Source: Gammaproteobacteria bacterium
Lineage (GTDB): Bacteria > Pseudomonadota > Gammaproteobacteria > Pseudomonadales > Azotimanducaceae
DNA: 64,000 nt
Assembly (NCBI GenBank): GCA_009840305.1
Contig: VXNY01000029.1
Span: forward strand, 124,001 to 188,000
Direction: 5' to 3'
Part shown: one piece after another, positions 34,063 to 45,416 of the stretch
How positions within the stretch are numbered: position 1 is the stretch's first letter
Layout: each line of letters starts with the position of its first letter
Translations under genes and position numbers: made by a program
Notes under the pieces: generated by a model
Seen by the model: only the letters and a program-made list of their open reading frames with translations
The model's database searches: none
What the model was told of the DNA's origin: nothing

Positions 34063-35319
34063 TTGACGTACCAAAAAATACAGATCCCAAGTCAAGGTGA
34101 CCCTATTCGAGCGGGAACTAACGGCGCATTGGAAGTTCCAGCAAAACCTATCATCCCCTTCATTGAAGGTGACGGTATCGGTATCGACATTACCCCGGTA
34201 ATGCGTAAGGTAGTGGATGTAGCCGTCGAACAGGCTTACGGGGACGGCCGGCAGATTCAATGGATGGAAGTGTTCGCGGGAGAAAAGTCATTACGAGTCT
34301 ATGGAGACAACGAATGGCTCCCCGATGAAACGATTGACGCGCTCCGTGAGTTTAAAGTCAGTATTAAGGGTCCAATGACTACGCCTGTGGGTGGTGGAAT
34401 TCGCTCACTAAATGTCGCGATTCGTCAAATTCTCGACCTGTATGTGTGTCTGCGCCCCATCCGCTGGTTTCCAGGTGTACCCAGTCCGGTAGTAGCCCCA
34501 GAGAAAACAAACATGGTTATTTTCCGGGAAAATACGGAAGACATTTACAGCGGTGTTGAATGGGAAGCTGACTCTACTGAAGCAAATCAGCTATTGAGTT
34601 TTCTACAGAACGAATTGAGTGTGTCGAAGATTCGGTTTCCAGACCACTGCGGTGTAGGAATCAAACCTATATCAATAGCAGGTACGGAGCGATTGGTGCG
34701 TCAAGCGATGCAGTACGCCATTGCTAACGACCGCAGTTCCGTTACGTTTGTCCACAAGGGCAACATCATGAAGTACACTGAGGGAGCGTTCAAAGACTGG
34801 GGGTATCGTTTGGTTGCGAGAGAGTTTGGTGCGACACCCCTAGGTGGCGGACCTTGGCACGTATTGACCAATCCCGATACTGGCAAAGAAATCGTGATCA
34901 AAGATGTCATTACCGATTCAATGCTGCAGCAGATTCTTCTCCGACCTAGCGAGTATGACGTGATTGCCACTATGAATCTCAACGGTGATTTCTTGTCTGA
35001 TGCTTTAGCCGCTCAGGTAGGGGGAATCGGCATAGCTCCGGGCGCAAATATTGGAGACGAGGTAGCAGTTTTTGAAGCGACTCACGGCACAGCTCCGAAA
35101 TACGCCGGTCAGGACAAAGTGAATCCAGGATCGCTCATATTGTCTGCAGAAATGATGCTCAGACATCTTGGTTGGAAGGAAGCCGCAGACCGCATTATTA
35201 AAGGTATTGAAGGCGCTATTGCCGATCATACTGTCACTTATGACTTTGAGAGGTTGATGGACGGCGCGACACTGCTGAAATGTTCAGAATTTGGTGATGC
35301 GATCATATCTCAGATGTGA
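34063..35319 (+). CDS. icd: Isocitrate dehydrogenase (NADP-dependent)
   Basis: 418 residues from TTG 34063 ([12 protein letters not shown]), with AGGAAAGAG about 6 nt upstream. It oxidises isocitrate to 2-oxoglutarate in the TCA cycle, in the cytoplasm. Key features: [15 protein letters not shown] near the N-terminus, [20 protein letters not shown] with the phosphorylatable Ser region, [17 protein letters not shown], the [18 protein letters not shown] motif, [16 protein letters not shown], and [26 protein letters not shown]. Length and motifs match the E. coli homodimeric type. It is followed by clpS-clpA. Confidence 0.97.
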   Translation: MTYQKIQIPSQGDPIRAGTNGALEVPAKPIIPFIEGDGIGIDITPVMRKVVDVAVEQAYGDGRQIQWMEVFAGEKSLRVYGDNEWLPDETIDALREFKVSIKGPMTTPVGGGIRSLNVAIRQILDLYVCLRPIRWFPGVPSPVVAPEKTNMVIFRENTEDIYSGVEWEADSTEANQLLSFLQNELSVSKIRFPDHCGVGIKPISIAGTERLVRQAMQYAIANDRSSVTFVHKGNIMKYTEGAFKDWGYRLVAREFGATPLGGGPWHVLTNPDTGKEIVIKDVITDSMLQQILLRPSEYDVIATMNLNGDFLSDALAAQVGGIGIAPGANIGDEVAVFEATHGTAPKYAGQDKVNPGSLILSAEMMLRHLGWKEAADRIIKGIEGAIADHTVTYDFERLMDGATLLKCSEFGDAIISQM

Positions 35320-35414
35320 GTGCTGGGTCGACCGCGACCTAAAGTCGTGTAACATTTACGTCAGGTAACTAATTTGCTCAATTCTTCATCGGACGCCGAA
35401 TCGATTACTTTAGT

Positions 35415-35744
35415 TTGAACGATTCCACTTTCAGCGAACCCGATCATCAAGAGGATCTTGCTGTTGAAGAACTTGAAGAGCAAGTTAAACCACCACCGCT
35501 ATATCGCGTTGTAATTATGAACGACGACTATACTCCGATGGAGTTTGTGGTTCATGTTTTGGAGACTTTTTTCGGGATGGATTTCGACAAGGCTTATCGC
35601 ATTATGATGACGGTACACACCACGGGGAAGGGTGTGGTAGGTATGTACCCAAAGGATATTGCGGAAACTAAGAGCGAACAAGTAAACTCTTACGCACGGC
35701 AAAACGGACATCCCCTTCTTACCACTGTAGAGAAAACGGAGTAA
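35415..35744 (+). CDS. clpS: ATP-dependent Clp protease adaptor ClpS
   Basis: 109 residues from TTG 35415; the start is uncertain as no clear ribosome-binding site precedes it. ClpS binds proteins with destabilising N-terminal residues and delivers them to ClpAP. Family motifs present: [20 protein letters not shown] with the N-degron pocket Asn-Asp-Asp, and the [19 protein letters not shown] stretch with His that lines the pocket. An acidic N-terminal extension of about 25 residues enters the ClpA interaction. It ends 5 nt before clpA and is co-transcribed with it. Confidence 0.96.
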   Translation: MNDSTFSEPDHQEDLAVEELEEQVKPPPLYRVVIMNDDYTPMEFVVHVLETFFGMDFDKAYRIMMTVHTTGKGVVGMYPKDIAETKSEQVNSYARQNGHPLLTTVEKTE

Positions 35745-35749
35745 GGCCC

Positions 35750-38077
35750 ATGTTCACCCCAGATTTATTGCTTACATTGGATCAAGCATTTGATCGTGCG
35801 CGAGTGGGTCGTCATGAATTTGTTACTGTCGAACATTTGCTCTTAGCTTTACTGGACAACCCTGATGCACGTGAAGTCTTAGAGAACGTCGCCATCAATC
35901 CGGAATTGCTCCGAGGCGATTTGGAGAAGTATTTAGAGAAGTTCATGCCAGTCGTCCCCGCTGGCTTTAAACGCAAAGTAGAACAGTCCGGGGCTTTTTC
36001 ACGTGTGATTTCACGCGCGGTGTTTCATGCCCAGAGTACACCGACGAAAGCGGACGTACGCGCTCGCGACGTACTGGTCGCGCTGTTCAATGAAACGGAG
36101 TCACAAGCCGTGTACTTCTTGTCCAAGCAGGAAGTCAAGCGCGTCGACGTGGTTCAGTACATCGCGCATGGAATTTCTAAAACGTCGCCGGAGAAGGAAA
36201 TAGAGGAAACTGGCGACCCAACTCTGGGCGATGAACGTAAACCTCGAGAAAAACCTAGCGCGCTAGGATCGTTCACGACAAATCTCAATGACGCTGCAAG
36301 AGAAGGTCTGGTCGACCCACTAATTGGACGCGAGCAAGAACTTCAAAGAACTATCCAAATTCTGTGCCGTCGCCGCAAAAACAATCCACTGCTGGTGGGT
36401 GAATCGGGTGTCGGCAAGACTGCAATTGCTGAAGGATTGGCGAAGAAGATCGTAGACGGTGAGGTACCAGATGTAGTGAAAGAGTGTAGCGTCTATACGC
36501 TTGACCTCGGTACGCTACTTGCCGGTACGAAGTATCGAGGCGATTTTGAAAAGCGGTTTAAAGCGCTCTTAAAAGAACTCTCCGGCAAACCTCATTCCAT
36601 TCTCTTTATCGACGAGATTCACATGATTATCGGCGCGGGCGCAGCATCGGGCGGAGTCATGGATGCATCAAACTTGCTCAAACCGATGTTAGCATCGGGC
36701 GAGATTAGATGTATCGGTTCGACTACATTCGCTGAGTATCGCGGAGTCTTTGATAAGGATCGAGCACTATCGCGACGATTCCAAAAGATCGATATTCCGG
36801 AACCTTCTGTCGAAGACACCTACAAGATTTTGAAAGGATTGAAACTACGTTATGAAGATCACTATCAGTTGCGTTTCACAGATCGTGCATTGAGAACTGC
36901 GGCAGAACTATCAGCGCGCTACATCACCGATAGATTTATGCCAGACAAAGCAATCGATGTCATTGACGAAGCTGGCGCAGCTCAACAGTTAGTTGCTGAA
37001 AAGAAAAGGAAGAAGACTATTGGTGCTCCAGATGTCGAACGCGTGGTCGCGAACATCGCGCGCATACCGTCCTCGCAGGTGTCCGTCTCAGACAAAGAAG
37101 CGCTACGAACCCTTGATCACCGACTGAAACTTACCGTATTCGGTCAAGAAGAAGCCATTGACACGCTGACGTCCGCGATTAGACTGTCGCGGGCGGGTCT
37201 AAAAGCGGAACAAAAACCTATTGGGTCTTTCCTCTTTACCGGTCCAACCGGTGTAGGGAAAACGGAAGTTTGTCGTCAACTCGCGCTCATCATGGGAGTT
37301 GAACTGCTGCGCTTTGACATGTCCGAATACATGGAACGACACAATGTTTCAAGATTGATTGGAGCACCTCCTGGATATGTCGGCTTCGATCAAGGCGGAC
37401 AGCTCACCGACGCCGTTACTAAACACCCACATAGTGTGATCCTGCTTGATGAAATTGAAAAGGCTCACCCTGAAGTCTTTAATCTCTTGTTACAAATAAT
37501 GGATCATGGCACGCTCACGGACAACAATGGGCGAAAGGCGGATTTCCGCAACGCAGTGCTCATCATGACTACTAATGCTGGAGCTAGAGAGGCTTCGAGG
37601 GTTTCGATTGGCTTTGAAGAACAAGATCACTCTGCGGATGTTATGGAAACTCTGAAGAAGTACTTTTCACCAGAATTTCGAAATCGACTAGACGCAATCA
37701 TTCGATTCAATGCACTTGGTATGGAAATCATTCACTCGGTGGTCGACAAATTCCTTACAGAGTTACAAGCACAGTTAGATTCGAAGAAAGTTGAACTACA
37801 GGTCGACGAGAGTGCACGCCATTGGATCGCGGTCGAAGGCTATGACGACAAGATGGGAGCTAGGCCGATGCAACGTTTAATACAAGACGAGATTAAACGA
37901 CCCCTCGCGGAAATGATCCTGTTTGGTACCCTTGCAGACGCTGGTGGAATAGCGGAAGTGTCAGTGGACGACGATGGGATCAAAATCAATGCGATCCCTA
38001 AGACATCGGAACCAAAACGACTAGATCATCCGCAAAATGAAGCCGACAAGAGCGAGGAAGAAACCGTAACCGACTAG
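35750..38077 (+). CDS. clpA: ATP-dependent Clp protease ATP-binding subunit ClpA
   Basis: 775 residues. ClpA is the AAA+ unfoldase that feeds ClpP. An N-terminal Clp-N domain (residues 1-145, ClpS docking) is followed by two AAA modules: Walker A GESGVGKT near residue 219 with Walker B ILFIDEIH, and Walker A GPTGVGKT near residue 500 with [16 protein letters not shown] arginine and sensor motifs such as [15 protein letters not shown] close the second module. An acidic C-terminal tail is typical. The stop overlaps that of infA by 4 bp in a tail-to-tail arrangement. No clpP gene is in the window. Confidence 0.97.
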   Translation: MFTPDLLLTLDQAFDRARVGRHEFVTVEHLLLALLDNPDAREVLENVAINPELLRGDLEKYLEKFMPVVPAGFKRKVEQSGAFSRVISRAVFHAQSTPTKADVRARDVLVALFNETESQAVYFLSKQEVKRVDVVQYIAHGISKTSPEKEIEETGDPTLGDERKPREKPSALGSFTTNLNDAAREGLVDPLIGREQELQRTIQILCRRRKNNPLLVGESGVGKTAIAEGLAKKIVDGEVPDVVKECSVYTLDLGTLLAGTKYRGDFEKRFKALLKELSGKPHSILFIDEIHMIIGAGAASGGVMDASNLLKPMLASGEIRCIGSTTFAEYRGVFDKDRALSRRFQKIDIPEPSVEDTYKILKGLKLRYEDHYQLRFTDRALRTAAELSARYITDRFMPDKAIDVIDEAGAAQQLVAEKKRKKTIGAPDVERVVANIARIPSSQVSVSDKEALRTLDHRLKLTVFGQEEAIDTLTSAIRLSRAGLKAEQKPIGSFLFTGPTGVGKTEVCRQLALIMGVELLRFDMSEYMERHNVSRLIGAPPGYVGFDQGGQLTDAVTKHPHSVILLDEIEKAHPEVFNLLLQIMDHGTLTDNNGRKADFRNAVLIMTTNAGAREASRVSIGFEEQDHSADVMETLKKYFSPEFRNRLDAIIRFNALGMEIIHSVVDKFLTELQAQLDSKKVELQVDESARHWIAVEGYDDKMGARPMQRLIQDEIKRPLAEMILFGTLADAGGIAEVSVDDDGIKINAIPKTSEPKRLDHPQNEADKSEEETVTD

Positions 38078-38292
38078 CGTTCTCGGTATGTGATTCGTCC
38101 TTTGGTCAAGTCATAGGGGGTAAGTTCGACCTTTACTCGGTCGCCGGTAGAAATTCGAATGTAGTTTTTTCGCATTTTCCCGGAGATGTGCGCAGTGATT
38201 TCGTAGCCGTTATCCAGTTTGACTTTGAACGTAGTGTTGGGTAGCGTGTTGGTTACAACGCCTTCCATCTCAATCTGTTCTTCTTTAGGCAC
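38074..38292 (-). CDS. infA: Translation initiation factor IF-1
   Basis: 72 residues from GTG 38292 ([13 protein letters not shown]). IF-1 is an OB-fold protein that binds the A site of the 30S subunit. The body ([45 protein letters not shown]) is nearly identical to that of other gammaproteobacteria. The frame stays open upstream to 38478 but that part overlaps aat and is not IF-1, so the 72-residue form is right. It is convergent with clpA and lies 49 bp behind aat, in the same direction. Confidence 0.97.
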   Translation of the reverse strand: MPKEEQIEMEGVVTNTLPNTTFKVKLDNGYEITAHISGKMRKNYIRISTGDRVKVELTPYDLTKGRITYRER

Positions 38293-38341
38293 TAAAGCTC
38301 CAAGGCTAATTGCGACTGTACTTGAAAAAGTTGAAGTCATT

Positions 38342-39073
38342 TTAGAGATTGAGGTTCCACGGACTGGTGTAAGAACTCCAAATTTCCGATTGATTCCATG
38401 TCGTGGGTCTGTCTTGTAGTCTCTTGTTTTCTTCGATGTAGCGTAGAAATTCTGGTCGCGGTAGTGCGATAGCTCCAAGGGACGTAAGGTGTCTGGTCAT
38501 CAATTGGCAGTCAAGGAACGTAAAGTTTTCGTGATGGAGAATTTGGCATAACGCAAGCAAGGCTACTTTGGAACCGTTAGTTTTACTAGAGAACATCGAT
38601 TCGCCGTAGAAATGCTTGCCCAAACCAACGCCGTATATGCCGCCTATGAGATAGTCTTCGTACCACACTTCAACGGAATGTGCAAAGCCTTGATCATGTA
38701 GCATACGATATGCTTGATCAATCTTAGGAGTGATCCAAGTAACCTCACAACCTTGCCTCGGTTGAGCACATCGGGTGATAACTTCTGTGAAATATTGGTC
38801 GACAGTTATCGTACACTGGTGTTGTCGCAACCATTTCTTCAAACTCCTGGACACATGAAAGCAATCTGGGTAAAGGATAGCGCGAGGCGAAGGCGACCAC
38901 CAGTAAATAGGCATATTGTCATTGCTAAACCAAGGGAATATCCCCTTCGAGTAAGCATCAATAAGCAAACGTGCGCTTAGTTCACCTCCCAGCGCTACAG
39001 GTCCGGCTTCAGGTCCTTGGTGCGGTATGTGGAAGGAGTCATTAGCAGTCAGAATCTGAATATGGGCAGCCAT
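38342..39073 (-). CDS. aat: Leucyl/phenylalanyl-tRNA--protein transferase
   Basis: 243 residues, cytoplasmic. Aat adds Leu or Phe to N-terminal Lys or Arg, creating primary destabilising residues recognised by ClpS. Family motifs seen: [20 protein letters not shown], the GIFPWF and [11 protein letters not shown] blocks, [20 protein letters not shown], and FYGESMFSS, plus [15 protein letters not shown]. Length matches the usual 230-245. Together with clpS and clpA it makes a complete N-degron branch in one locus. The order aat-infA next to clpA is conserved in gammaproteobacteria. Confidence 0.97.
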   Translation of the reverse strand: MAAHIQILTANDSFHIPHQGPEAGPVALGGELSARLLIDAYSKGIFPWFSNDNMPIYWWSPSPRAILYPDCFHVSRSLKKWLRQHQCTITVDQYFTEVITRCAQPRQGCEVTWITPKIDQAYRMLHDQGFAHSVEVWYEDYLIGGIYGVGLGKHFYGESMFSSKTNGSKVALLALCQILHHENFTFLDCQLMTRHLTSLGAIALPRPEFLRYIEENKRLQDRPTTWNQSEIWSSYTSPWNLNL

Positions 39074-39097
39074 GTTCCTCTACCTTGAACATCCCAA

Positions 39098-40093
<996 letters not shown>

Positions 40094-40178
40094 TCAAGGA
40101 CATCAAGAAAATCGCATATTGTAAAGTGAAAGTTGATTAAAGCATGCGATTTCTTCAACGTAGGGGACTGAGTGAGAG

Positions 40179-40988
40179 TTAGTCTTCCTTTGGTTGAAGC
40201 ACGCGTTTAAAAAACTCTGCTAGTCTCCCCCAAGCATGTTCTGCTGGTTCTTTATTGGTTTTCGCGTCGCGTTCGACGTATAGCCAAAATCCGTGTGCGA
40301 CGGGATCATAGACGTGAATGTCGTTTGGGATTCCAGCCTCACGCAGAGCTTCTGTAAATTTTTCGACACTCTCAACAGGGATACCGCGATCCTGTCCAGC
40401 GAAAGTACCATGAATTTCATGGTGAATATGGGAAAGCTTCTCTGGATCTTCTATCAATGAACCGTAAAAGATCGCAGTGCCTTCATGATTTTCTCCACCC
40501 ATTGCAAAAGTAAGAGCTACGCCTCCGCCAAAACACCAACCTATCGTCGCGACAGTACCGTTGGAGTCGTCACGATCTCTTAGATACTGCACGGCGGCGT
40601 TTAGATTTGAAACGATCTTTTCTTCGTCCTCACGGGCTTTTCTCATGAGCGCGAGATTCTCCTCTCTATTCGATCCAGTCTCACCTTCGTAAAGATCTGC
40701 TGCTAAAGCAATATAGCCTTCTTTAGCCAAGGCATCCGCGACTTGTTTGATACGTTCGACAACGCCATTCCATTCGTGAATCAAGATTATCGCGCCGAAT
40801 GGACCCTCTCCTTCGGGTTCTGCTAAGTACCCGTTCGCGCCTTCAAAGTACTCTAATAGCTGGCCGCTCGGTGGAGCTCCTTTTCCCTCGATTGTATCAA
40901 GAATAACCGACTCTCCCTGAGCTAGTAAGTGTCCTGACAAAAAGACGGCAAACAGAAAACACATGAGTGGTAAACGTCTGGTATTCAT
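40179..40988 (-). CDS. Secreted dienelactone hydrolase family protein
   Basis: 269 residues from ATG 40988 (MNTRRLPLMCFLF), chosen because a clean signal peptide follows, ending near LLAQG. An upstream in-frame extension to 41084 would bury it. The alpha/beta hydrolase fold shows LIHEWNGV, the nucleophile elbow GWCFGGG (Cys as in DLH) near residue 157, and the His-containing AHGFWLYVERD near the C-terminus. The natural substrate is unknown; DLH homologues cleave dienelactones and other esters. It sits between trxB and ftsK, which in relatives are usually adjacent. Confidence 0.85.
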   Translation of the reverse strand: MNTRRLPLMCFLFAVFLSGHLLAQGESVILDTIEGKGAPPSGQLLEYFEGANGYLAEPEGEGPFGAIILIHEWNGVVERIKQVADALAKEGYIALAADLYEGETGSNREENLALMRKAREDEEKIVSNLNAAVQYLRDRDDSNGTVATIGWCFGGGVALTFAMGGENHEGTAIFYGSLIEDPEKLSHIHHEIHGTFAGQDRGIPVESVEKFTEALREAGIPNDIHVYDPVAHGFWLYVERDAKTNKEPAEHAWGRLAEFFKRVLQPKED

Positions 40989-41126
40989 GCGATCTAAACC
41001 TCCCAAGGGTGTAAACAACAGTGCGGCTAGATAGTAACGATGGTTCGTAAACAATTGCTTTGAAACATACTTATGTGGTATCATACATGTATATAGTTCA
41101 AGGATGGACGTCTTTCCCCTACTAGC

Positions 41127-43415
41127 ATGAAGCTACTTGACATTGCTTTGCGGGCTCGGGTACGCAACTCTGTGCTACTGTGTCTGTTAGCGCTGTTTAC
41201 CTTTCTGGTACTAATTTCCTACAAGCCGCTTGACCCAGCATGGCATTTTGCGGTCAACAATGTTGTAATTCGCAATCTACTTGGGAGCGTGGGTGCGACC
41301 TGCGCCGATCTGTTAATTAATGTGTTCGGATATGTGGCATTTTTGATTCCCGTGCTGATCGTCGCGAAAGTTGGCGGTGTTTTAGTTGATGCGAGTCCAT
41401 TAAAGTGGTGGCATGGTGCACTAGCTGGTTTTGGATTTCTCGTGATTCTCTGTGGTGCTTGCGTGTTGAATGGATTATGGAATGGTGGTTATCTTGATGA
41501 TCTCCAAGCAACATCGGGATATTTAGGACAATACTTAATCCAATTCACCTATGGTTGGCTCGGTACCTATTTATTGGTACTGTTTGCCTTGGTGTTCGTA
41601 CTCGTAGGACTCTGGCTATTGCTACGATTCCGAGTATCTCCAGTACTAGAAAGCGTCGGCGTTGGGGTTCTAGGCGTAGTACGTCTTGTCGCGTTACCTG
41701 TTAAACATTTGCTAAGTTCAGATGCCATGTCGCGTAGCGAAAAACTAGCAGTTGAACAAGCGATGGGCGAGACAACCATTGCATCAAAATCACTGGCGAA
41801 ACGAGAACGCAAACCTCGTCGATCACGCACCCAGAGGAAAGAAAGGGTGCAACCCACGGTCGGTTCCGATAGACCGACATCTCGTCCAACTCAAGCCCGC
41901 GCCACTGGTCGGTCTAGTCTTGCCGGGAGGACGCGAAGCACGGCGATTCCATCGGTCCAATTACTACAGGAACAACGGCAAGAGCTTGTATCCAGTCGAG
42001 CAGCCGAGTCGATAAATCGAATAGCTGATGAACTTAGCAGTAAACTCGCGGATTTCGGTGTTGATGCAGAAGTGGTATCGGTTATGACTGGACCCGTGGT
42101 CACTCGATTTGAGATTCAACCCGCTCCGGGTATTAAGGTCAGCAAGATTTCTGCACTAGTAAAGGATCTCGCCCGGTCATTGGCAGTAGTCAGTGTTCGC
42201 GTCGTCGAAGTCATCCCAGGGAAGTCGGTCGTAGGTATAGAAATACCCAACGATGATCGCTCAATCGTCTTTTTACGTCAAGTATTAGAGTCGCGTGATC
42301 CGATGAGTTTGCGCACACCACTAAGCTTAGCTTTGGGTCGAGATGTCGCTGGTAGTGCGGTGTTCGTCGATATCGAAAAAATGCCGCATCTCCTAGTCGC
42401 AGGTACTACAGGATCTGGAAAGTCCGTCTGTCTCAATGGAATGCTCGTGAGTCTCTTACTGAACACGACACCCGAACAGGTTCGAATCATTCTTATCGAC
42501 CCCAAGATGTTAGAGCTTTCCGTGTATGAGGACATTCCCCACCTCTTGACGCCGGTGGTAACGGATATGCAAGAAGCGGCGCACTCGCTCAACTGGTGCA
42601 TCGCGGAGATGGAACGAAGATATCAGCTAATGGCTTCGCTCAATGTTCGAAATATCTCGGGTCTGAACTCAAAGATCGACGAAGCCGAGGCGCGCGGCGA
42701 GAGTATTCCTGATCCGTTACGCCCCTTCGATATGCTGGACGAATCGATGGCTTTAGCCAAGTTACCGTTAATTGTGGTAATCGTTGATGAGTTTGCGGAC
42801 ATGATGATGATCGTTGGTAAAAAAGTTGAGCAACTCATCGCTCGGCTTGCACAAAAGGCGAGGGCGGCAGGAATCCATTTGATATTAGCAACTCAACGGC
42901 CATCTGTCGATGTGATTACCGGTCTCATTAAAGCGAATATTCCGGCCCGGATCAGTTTTCAAGTGTCCAGTCAGATAGATTCCCGTACGATTCTTGACCA
43001 AGGCGGGGCAGAACAATTGTTGGGTCATGGTGACATGTTGTATTTACCGCCTGGACATGCAGTACCCATTCGCGTACATGGGGCGTATGTTTCCGATACT
43101 GATGTGCTGAACATAGCAGACTCCTGGCGCGCGAGACAAGAACCTGATTATCAAACCGAAATTACTCAAGGTACCGTCGAACCCTCCGCAGGATCCGTAT
43201 TTTCTACGGATAATATGGACGATACGGATGAGCTATATGATGAAGCGGTTAGATTTGTCGTCGAAAAACAAAAAGTTTCAATTTCCTCAATTCAAAGACG
43301 CTTTCGGATTGGGTATAACCGCGCGGCGCGCATCGTTGAGTGCATGGAAGAAGCAGGTATCACAACTGCACCGGATGAATCGGGCAACCGCAGTGTTCTC
43401 GTTAACGCGGCTTAA
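41127..43415 (+). CDS. ftsK: DNA translocase FtsK
   Basis: 762 residues. FtsK anchors at the division septum and pumps chromosome ends toward dif for XerCD resolution. The N-terminal 200 residues hold about four membrane helices. A short basic, Arg/Thr-rich linker (residues about 215-275) follows, then the alpha/beta motor: VAGTTGSGKSVCLNGML (Walker A), LPLIVVIVDEFADMMM (Walker B) and IHLILATQRPSVDVITG. The C-terminal gamma winged helix (DEAVRFVVEKQKVSISSIQRRFRIGYNRAARI) recognises KOPS. It is shorter than E. coli FtsK because of the compact linker. Its 3' end overlaps lolA by 41 nt. Confidence 0.96.
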   Translation: MKLLDIALRARVRNSVLLCLLALFTFLVLISYKPLDPAWHFAVNNVVIRNLLGSVGATCADLLINVFGYVAFLIPVLIVAKVGGVLVDASPLKWWHGALAGFGFLVILCGACVLNGLWNGGYLDDLQATSGYLGQYLIQFTYGWLGTYLLVLFALVFVLVGLWLLLRFRVSPVLESVGVGVLGVVRLVALPVKHLLSSDAMSRSEKLAVEQAMGETTIASKSLAKRERKPRRSRTQRKERVQPTVGSDRPTSRPTQARATGRSSLAGRTRSTAIPSVQLLQEQRQELVSSRAAESINRIADELSSKLADFGVDAEVVSVMTGPVVTRFEIQPAPGIKVSKISALVKDLARSLAVVSVRVVEVIPGKSVVGIEIPNDDRSIVFLRQVLESRDPMSLRTPLSLALGRDVAGSAVFVDIEKMPHLLVAGTTGSGKSVCLNGMLVSLLLNTTPEQVRIILIDPKMLELSVYEDIPHLLTPVVTDMQEAAHSLNWCIAEMERRYQLMASLNVRNISGLNSKIDEAEARGESIPDPLRPFDMLDESMALAKLPLIVVIVDEFADMMMIVGKKVEQLIARLAQKARAAGIHLILATQRPSVDVITGLIKANIPARISFQVSSQIDSRTILDQGGAEQLLGHGDMLYLPPGHAVPIRVHGAYVSDTDVLNIADSWRARQEPDYQTEITQGTVEPSAGSVFSTDNMDDTDELYDEAVRFVVEKQKVSISSIQRRFRIGYNRAARIVECMEEAGITTAPDESGNRSVLVNAA

Positions 43416-44073
43416 ACAGTGTGCCTTTAGTTTCGCGCTCGTACTGTTCGCTCCGCTAGGCTGGATTGCTCAACAAGAGGATGATGTAAACTCGTTTCAC
43501 GCTGAGTTGGCGAAAAAGCTGCTAGCGATTGAGACGTTTCAAGCGGAGTTCGTACAAATCGCGCTCACTGAGCGTGGTGAAACAGAGCTCAGCCAATCCG
43601 GGCGGATTTTGTTTGACCGAAGTGGAAAATTCTTGTGGGAAGTTACGCAACCTTTTGAGCAGTATATCTTAGTGACAGAAGATTCCATGCGCGTCTATGA
43701 CCCGGATTTAGAGCAACTGACGATTTCTACTTTTGAAACGGATAGTCAAGCATCTTTTGCCAGCTTAATTCTGACTTCCTCAACTGAGATTCTCGATGAT
43801 TTTGACATTCAGTTTGCAGACAACGAATACACGTTGCTGCCTATCAAGCAAGGACAAGACTTCGCTCGACTCAAAATTGTTTTCGAAAACGACACTTTGG
43901 GTGTGATTGAGATTCTCGATCACTTTGACACGGTGAATCAGTTTAAGTTTACGAGTGTCGAAACCAATAAACCAATAGCTAGCGAAGAGTTTGAGTTGGA
44001 CGTCCCAGAAGATACGGAGATCGTGGACCAGCGACCAAAACCGCACTACGAAGACACCGACCAAGATGAGTGA
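43375..44073 (+). CDS. lolA: Outer-membrane lipoprotein carrier protein LolA
   Basis: 232 residues from ATG 43375 inside the end of ftsK. Upstream starts are possible but give a longer, non-hydrophobic leader. A signal sequence (about residues 8-32, QCAFSFALVLFAPLGWIA) directs it to the periplasm, where LolA carries lipoproteins from LolCDE to LolB. The mature part fits the LolA half-barrel: TFQAEFVQIALT, GRILFDRSGKFLWEVTQPFEQYIL, then FDIQFADNEYTLLPI. An acidic C-terminal tail (PHYEDTDQDE) is somewhat unusual. It overlaps rarA by 8 nt. Confidence 0.93.
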   Translation: MNRATAVFSLTRLKQCAFSFALVLFAPLGWIAQQEDDVNSFHAELAKKLLAIETFQAEFVQIALTERGETELSQSGRILFDRSGKFLWEVTQPFEQYILVTEDSMRVYDPDLEQLTISTFETDSQASFASLILTSSTEILDDFDIQFADNEYTLLPIKQGQDFARLKIVFENDTLGVIEILDHFDTVNQFKFTSVETNKPIASEEFELDVPEDTEIVDQRPKPHYEDTDQDE

Positions 44074-45334
44074 TTCTTCACATAGTCCCCTAGCAGCGCG
44101 CGTGCGTCCCACGAGCCTCAATGAATTCGTCGGGCAACTGCATCTTCTTGGTCCCGAGAAGCCTTTACAGTTGTTAGCTCAGAGCAAACAAATTCACTCG
44201 ATGATTTTGTGGGGACCACCAGGATCTGGGAAAACAACTCTCGCGCGAAATTTAGTGAATAATGCCGACGCTCAGTTGTTGGAAATGTCTGCAGTCTCGT
44301 CCGGATTGAAGGATGTGCGAGCCGCACTCGAGACTGCACGCAATTCAATGCCCACTCGGACCGTCGTATTTATCGATGAAGTGCATCGATTCAACAAGGC
44401 TCAGCAGGATGCCTTTTTACCACATGTTGAAGATGGCACGATTACGTTTATTGGCGCGACCACCGAAAACCCATCGTTTGAAGTGATTTCACCACTGTTA
44501 TCGCGAACTCGGGTGTTTGTGTTGAAGAAACTGACGGTCGAAGATCTTAGAACTCTTGTAAAACGCGCGGTTTCATTGGAATACTCTGACGTTGACATCG
44601 ACGACGAGTGTATTGAATTAATGAGTCATTACGCTGATGGTGATGCGCGCCGGGTTTTGAGCTTGCTTGAATTTAGCATTCAAATCGCTTCAGAAAATGT
44701 CATCACCGCAAGTCATCTTGAAACGGTCATGGGTCAAACCTATCGAAACTTTGACAAGCGGGGCGAGCACTTCTACGATCAAATATCTGCGTTGCACAAA
44801 GCTTTGCGAGGTAGCGATCCGGACGCATCCTTGTATTGGTTCATGCGGATGCTCGACGGCGGTTGCGATCCGCTGTACATCGCCCGCAGGCTCGTTCGCT
44901 TTGCATCGGAAGATATAGGTCTTGCCGATAATCGCGCACTGTCTCTCGCGTTGGACGCATGGGACACGTATTCACGCTTGGGGAGCCCCGAAGGAGAGTT
45001 GTCTCTGGCTCAAGCGGTCCTTTACCTAGCTTCAGTTCCAAAAAGCAATGCCACTTATACCGCTTTCAAAGAGGTTCGAACACTGGTAAACGAGAGCCCC
45101 GCTTGGCCGGTCCCTCTTCGGTTTCGAAACGCGCCGACTCAGCTGATGGCAGAGTTAGATTATGGAAAAGGGTATCGATACGCTCACAACGAAGCCGAGG
45201 CTTTTGTTCCGGACGAACATTATTTCCCAGACGAAATGCCAGACACTCAGTTCTATCGTCCAACCGATCGCGGCTTAGAAAAGAAGATAGGCGAACATCT
45301 GGTTCGTTTACGGGAACTAAAACAATCTTCCTAG
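44066..45334 (+). CDS. rarA: Replication-associated recombination protein RarA (MgsA)
   Basis: 422 residues from ATG 44066, which overlaps the lolA stop. RarA is an AAA+ ATPase of the WHIP/clamp-loader type acting at stalled forks. Motifs: RPTSLNEFVGQ, Walker A GPPGSGKTTLARNL near residue 55, Walker B VVFIDEVHRFNKAQQDAFLPHVEDG, sensor 1 GATTENPSFEVISPLLSR, and the C-terminal MgsA domain with GYRYAHNEAEAFVPDEHYFPD. Length is normal (about 440). The tight ftsK-lolA-rarA overlap indicates one mRNA, with serS 82 nt further on. Confidence 0.96.
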   Translation: MSDSSHSPLAARVRPTSLNEFVGQLHLLGPEKPLQLLAQSKQIHSMILWGPPGSGKTTLARNLVNNADAQLLEMSAVSSGLKDVRAALETARNSMPTRTVVFIDEVHRFNKAQQDAFLPHVEDGTITFIGATTENPSFEVISPLLSRTRVFVLKKLTVEDLRTLVKRAVSLEYSDVDIDDECIELMSHYADGDARRVLSLLEFSIQIASENVITASHLETVMGQTYRNFDKRGEHFYDQISALHKALRGSDPDASLYWFMRMLDGGCDPLYIARRLVRFASEDIGLADNRALSLALDAWDTYSRLGSPEGELSLAQAVLYLASVPKSNATYTAFKEVRTLVNESPAWPVPLRFRNAPTQLMAELDYGKGYRYAHNEAEAFVPDEHYFPDEMPDTQFYRPTDRGLEKKIGEHLVRLRELKQSS

Positions 45335-45416
45335 TGTCAATTAAGATTTTCTCAACCGGACGACCGAAAAAATGGGCTGTCCACTTTATCTGTACCTCTA
45401 GACAAGGAGTTTGATC

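Noticed and set aside
38293-38478. 134-residue form of IF-1
   Set aside because: The extra 62 residues overlap aat and are not IF-1-like; the family is 72 residues long.
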